5,638 nucleotides of DNA. Source: Atribacterota bacterium (GTDB taxonomy: Bacteria > Atribacterota > Phoenicimicrobiia > Phoenicimicrobiales > Phoenicimicrobiaceae). Location: positions 1 to 5,638 of the forward strand of contig JAUVOA010000114.1 in assembly GCA_030599445.1 (NCBI GenBank), read 5' to 3'. The number at the start of each line of letters is the position of its first letter. The first letter of the stretch is position 1. Both the position numbers and the translations under genes were made by a program. The notes below the pieces were generated by a model. The model was not told the DNA's origin. It made no database searches and saw only the letters and a program-made list of their open reading frames with translations. Shown here piece after piece: positions 5,284 to 5,638 of this stretch.

Positions 5284-5404
5284 GTTAGCCAGTTTGCCAG
5301 TTAATAGATCAAGTAATATGTCCTACTTACTGTAAATCGAGAACTGAAAACTGTAAACGTGTATTTAATGCTAACAACTAATTCGTATCGAGTATTGCGT
5401 TAGG
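5284..5404. repeat. Mixed degenerate short repeats upstream of murJ
   Basis: Several tracts follow one another. GTTAGCCA and GTTTGCCA (5284-5299) are 8-bp units. CAAGTAATATGT (5310-5321) is an exact copy of 4351-4362 in the heptamer array after holA. In 7-bp register come ACTGTAA, ATCGAGA, ACTGAAA, ACTGTAA, ACGTGTA (5329-5363), and later CGTATCG, AGTATTG, CGTTAGG (5384-5404). No gene is seen here, and no convincing murJ promoter: TTGCCA at 5294-5299 is a fair -35, but the -10 at proper spacing is poor. Confidence 0.5.
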
Positions 5405-5433
5405 AAAATAATAGCCTGGAGATAAAAAAGAAA

Positions 5434-5638
5434 ATGGAAACAAAACATAAAATTGCTAAGTATGCAGGAATAGTAATCATTGCCACTATATTTTGTAGAG
5501 TATTGGGTTTGGGTAGAGAAATAGTGATTTCCAATAGATTTGGAGCAGGGATTGAAACAGATGCCTTTTTTATCGCCTTCATGATTCCCAATTTACTGAG
5601 GAGTTTTTTAGGAGAAGGGGCTTTAAATTCAGCTTTCA
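5434..5638 (+). CDS. murJ: Lipid II flippase MurJ (MviN), N-terminal part only
   Basis: MurJ moves lipid-linked peptidoglycan precursor (lipid II) across the cytoplasmic membrane. Only the first 68 residues are in the window; the frame is open to the right edge. They cover membrane segment 1 and the conserved entrance to segment 2: CRVLGLGRE (21-29), NRFGAGIETDAFFIAF (34-49), PNLLRSFLGEGALNSAF (52-68). By alignment to the E. coli protein as I recall it, R22, R28, D43, R56 and E61 correspond to R18, R24, D39, R52 and E57, several of which are essential there; all are kept. The ATG at 5434 follows GGAG at 5418-5421, 12 nt away, somewhat long. The frame is closed upstream by TAG at 5401-5403 and no better start lies between. 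It is transcribed divergently from rpsT. Confidence 0.92.
   Translation, partial: METKHKIAKYAGIVIIATIFCRVLGLGREIVISNRFGAGIETDAFFIAFMIPNLLRSFLGEGALNSAF

Noticed and set aside
5400..5591. Minus-strand open frame of 63 codons
   Set aside because: It is antisense to the conserved N-terminus of murJ and resembles no family I know.

Overview
The window is AT-rich bacterial chromosome with compact genes and repeat-filled gaps. It holds four complete protein genes and the start of a fifth: comEA (214-846, +), comEC (834-3230, +), holA (3259-4269, +), rpsT (4650-5162, -) and the 5' end of murJ (5434 to the window edge, +). The order comEA-comEC-holA, followed by a convergent rpsT, matches Firmicutes and some other low-GC anaerobic lineages. 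The very AT-rich codons, the repeat-laden spacers and murJ beyond rpsT leave a candidate phylum such as Atribacterota equally possible. I cannot name the organism from this sequence.

Layout. Positions 1-213 hold a terminator-like hairpin, a second related hairpin in inverted orientation, a degenerate 7-bp repeat tract and the comEA leader. Positions 214-4269 are one probable operon: comEA and comEC overlap by 13 bp, and holA follows after 28 bp. Positions 4270-4649, between the convergent holA and rpsT ends, hold no gene. They carry heptamer-repeat DNA in both orientations, a GC-rich palindrome, and a second copy of the window-start hairpin in inverted orientation, which probably terminates rpsT. 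Positions 5163-5433, between the divergent rpsT and murJ starts, hold a candidate rpsT promoter with an overlapping dyad and further heptamer repeats.

Function. ComEA (membrane-anchored double-stranded DNA receptor) and ComEC (single-strand DNA channel with a metallo-beta-lactamase domain) form the inner-membrane step of natural DNA uptake. HolA is the delta subunit of the replicative clamp loader. S20 is a small-subunit ribosomal protein, here with a long lysine-rich histone-H1-like tail of about 80 residues. MurJ flips lipid II for cell-wall synthesis. These are mostly housekeeping genes.

The unusual material is outside or appended to them: (i) GTAG-headed palindromes in inverted pairs, with compensatory stem changes, resembling REP/REPIN elements; (ii) degenerate heptamer repeats of several different sequences in all three intergenic gaps; (iii) the duplicated basic tail on S20. 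No RAYT transposase, CRISPR array, tRNA, rRNA or insertion sequence is visible.
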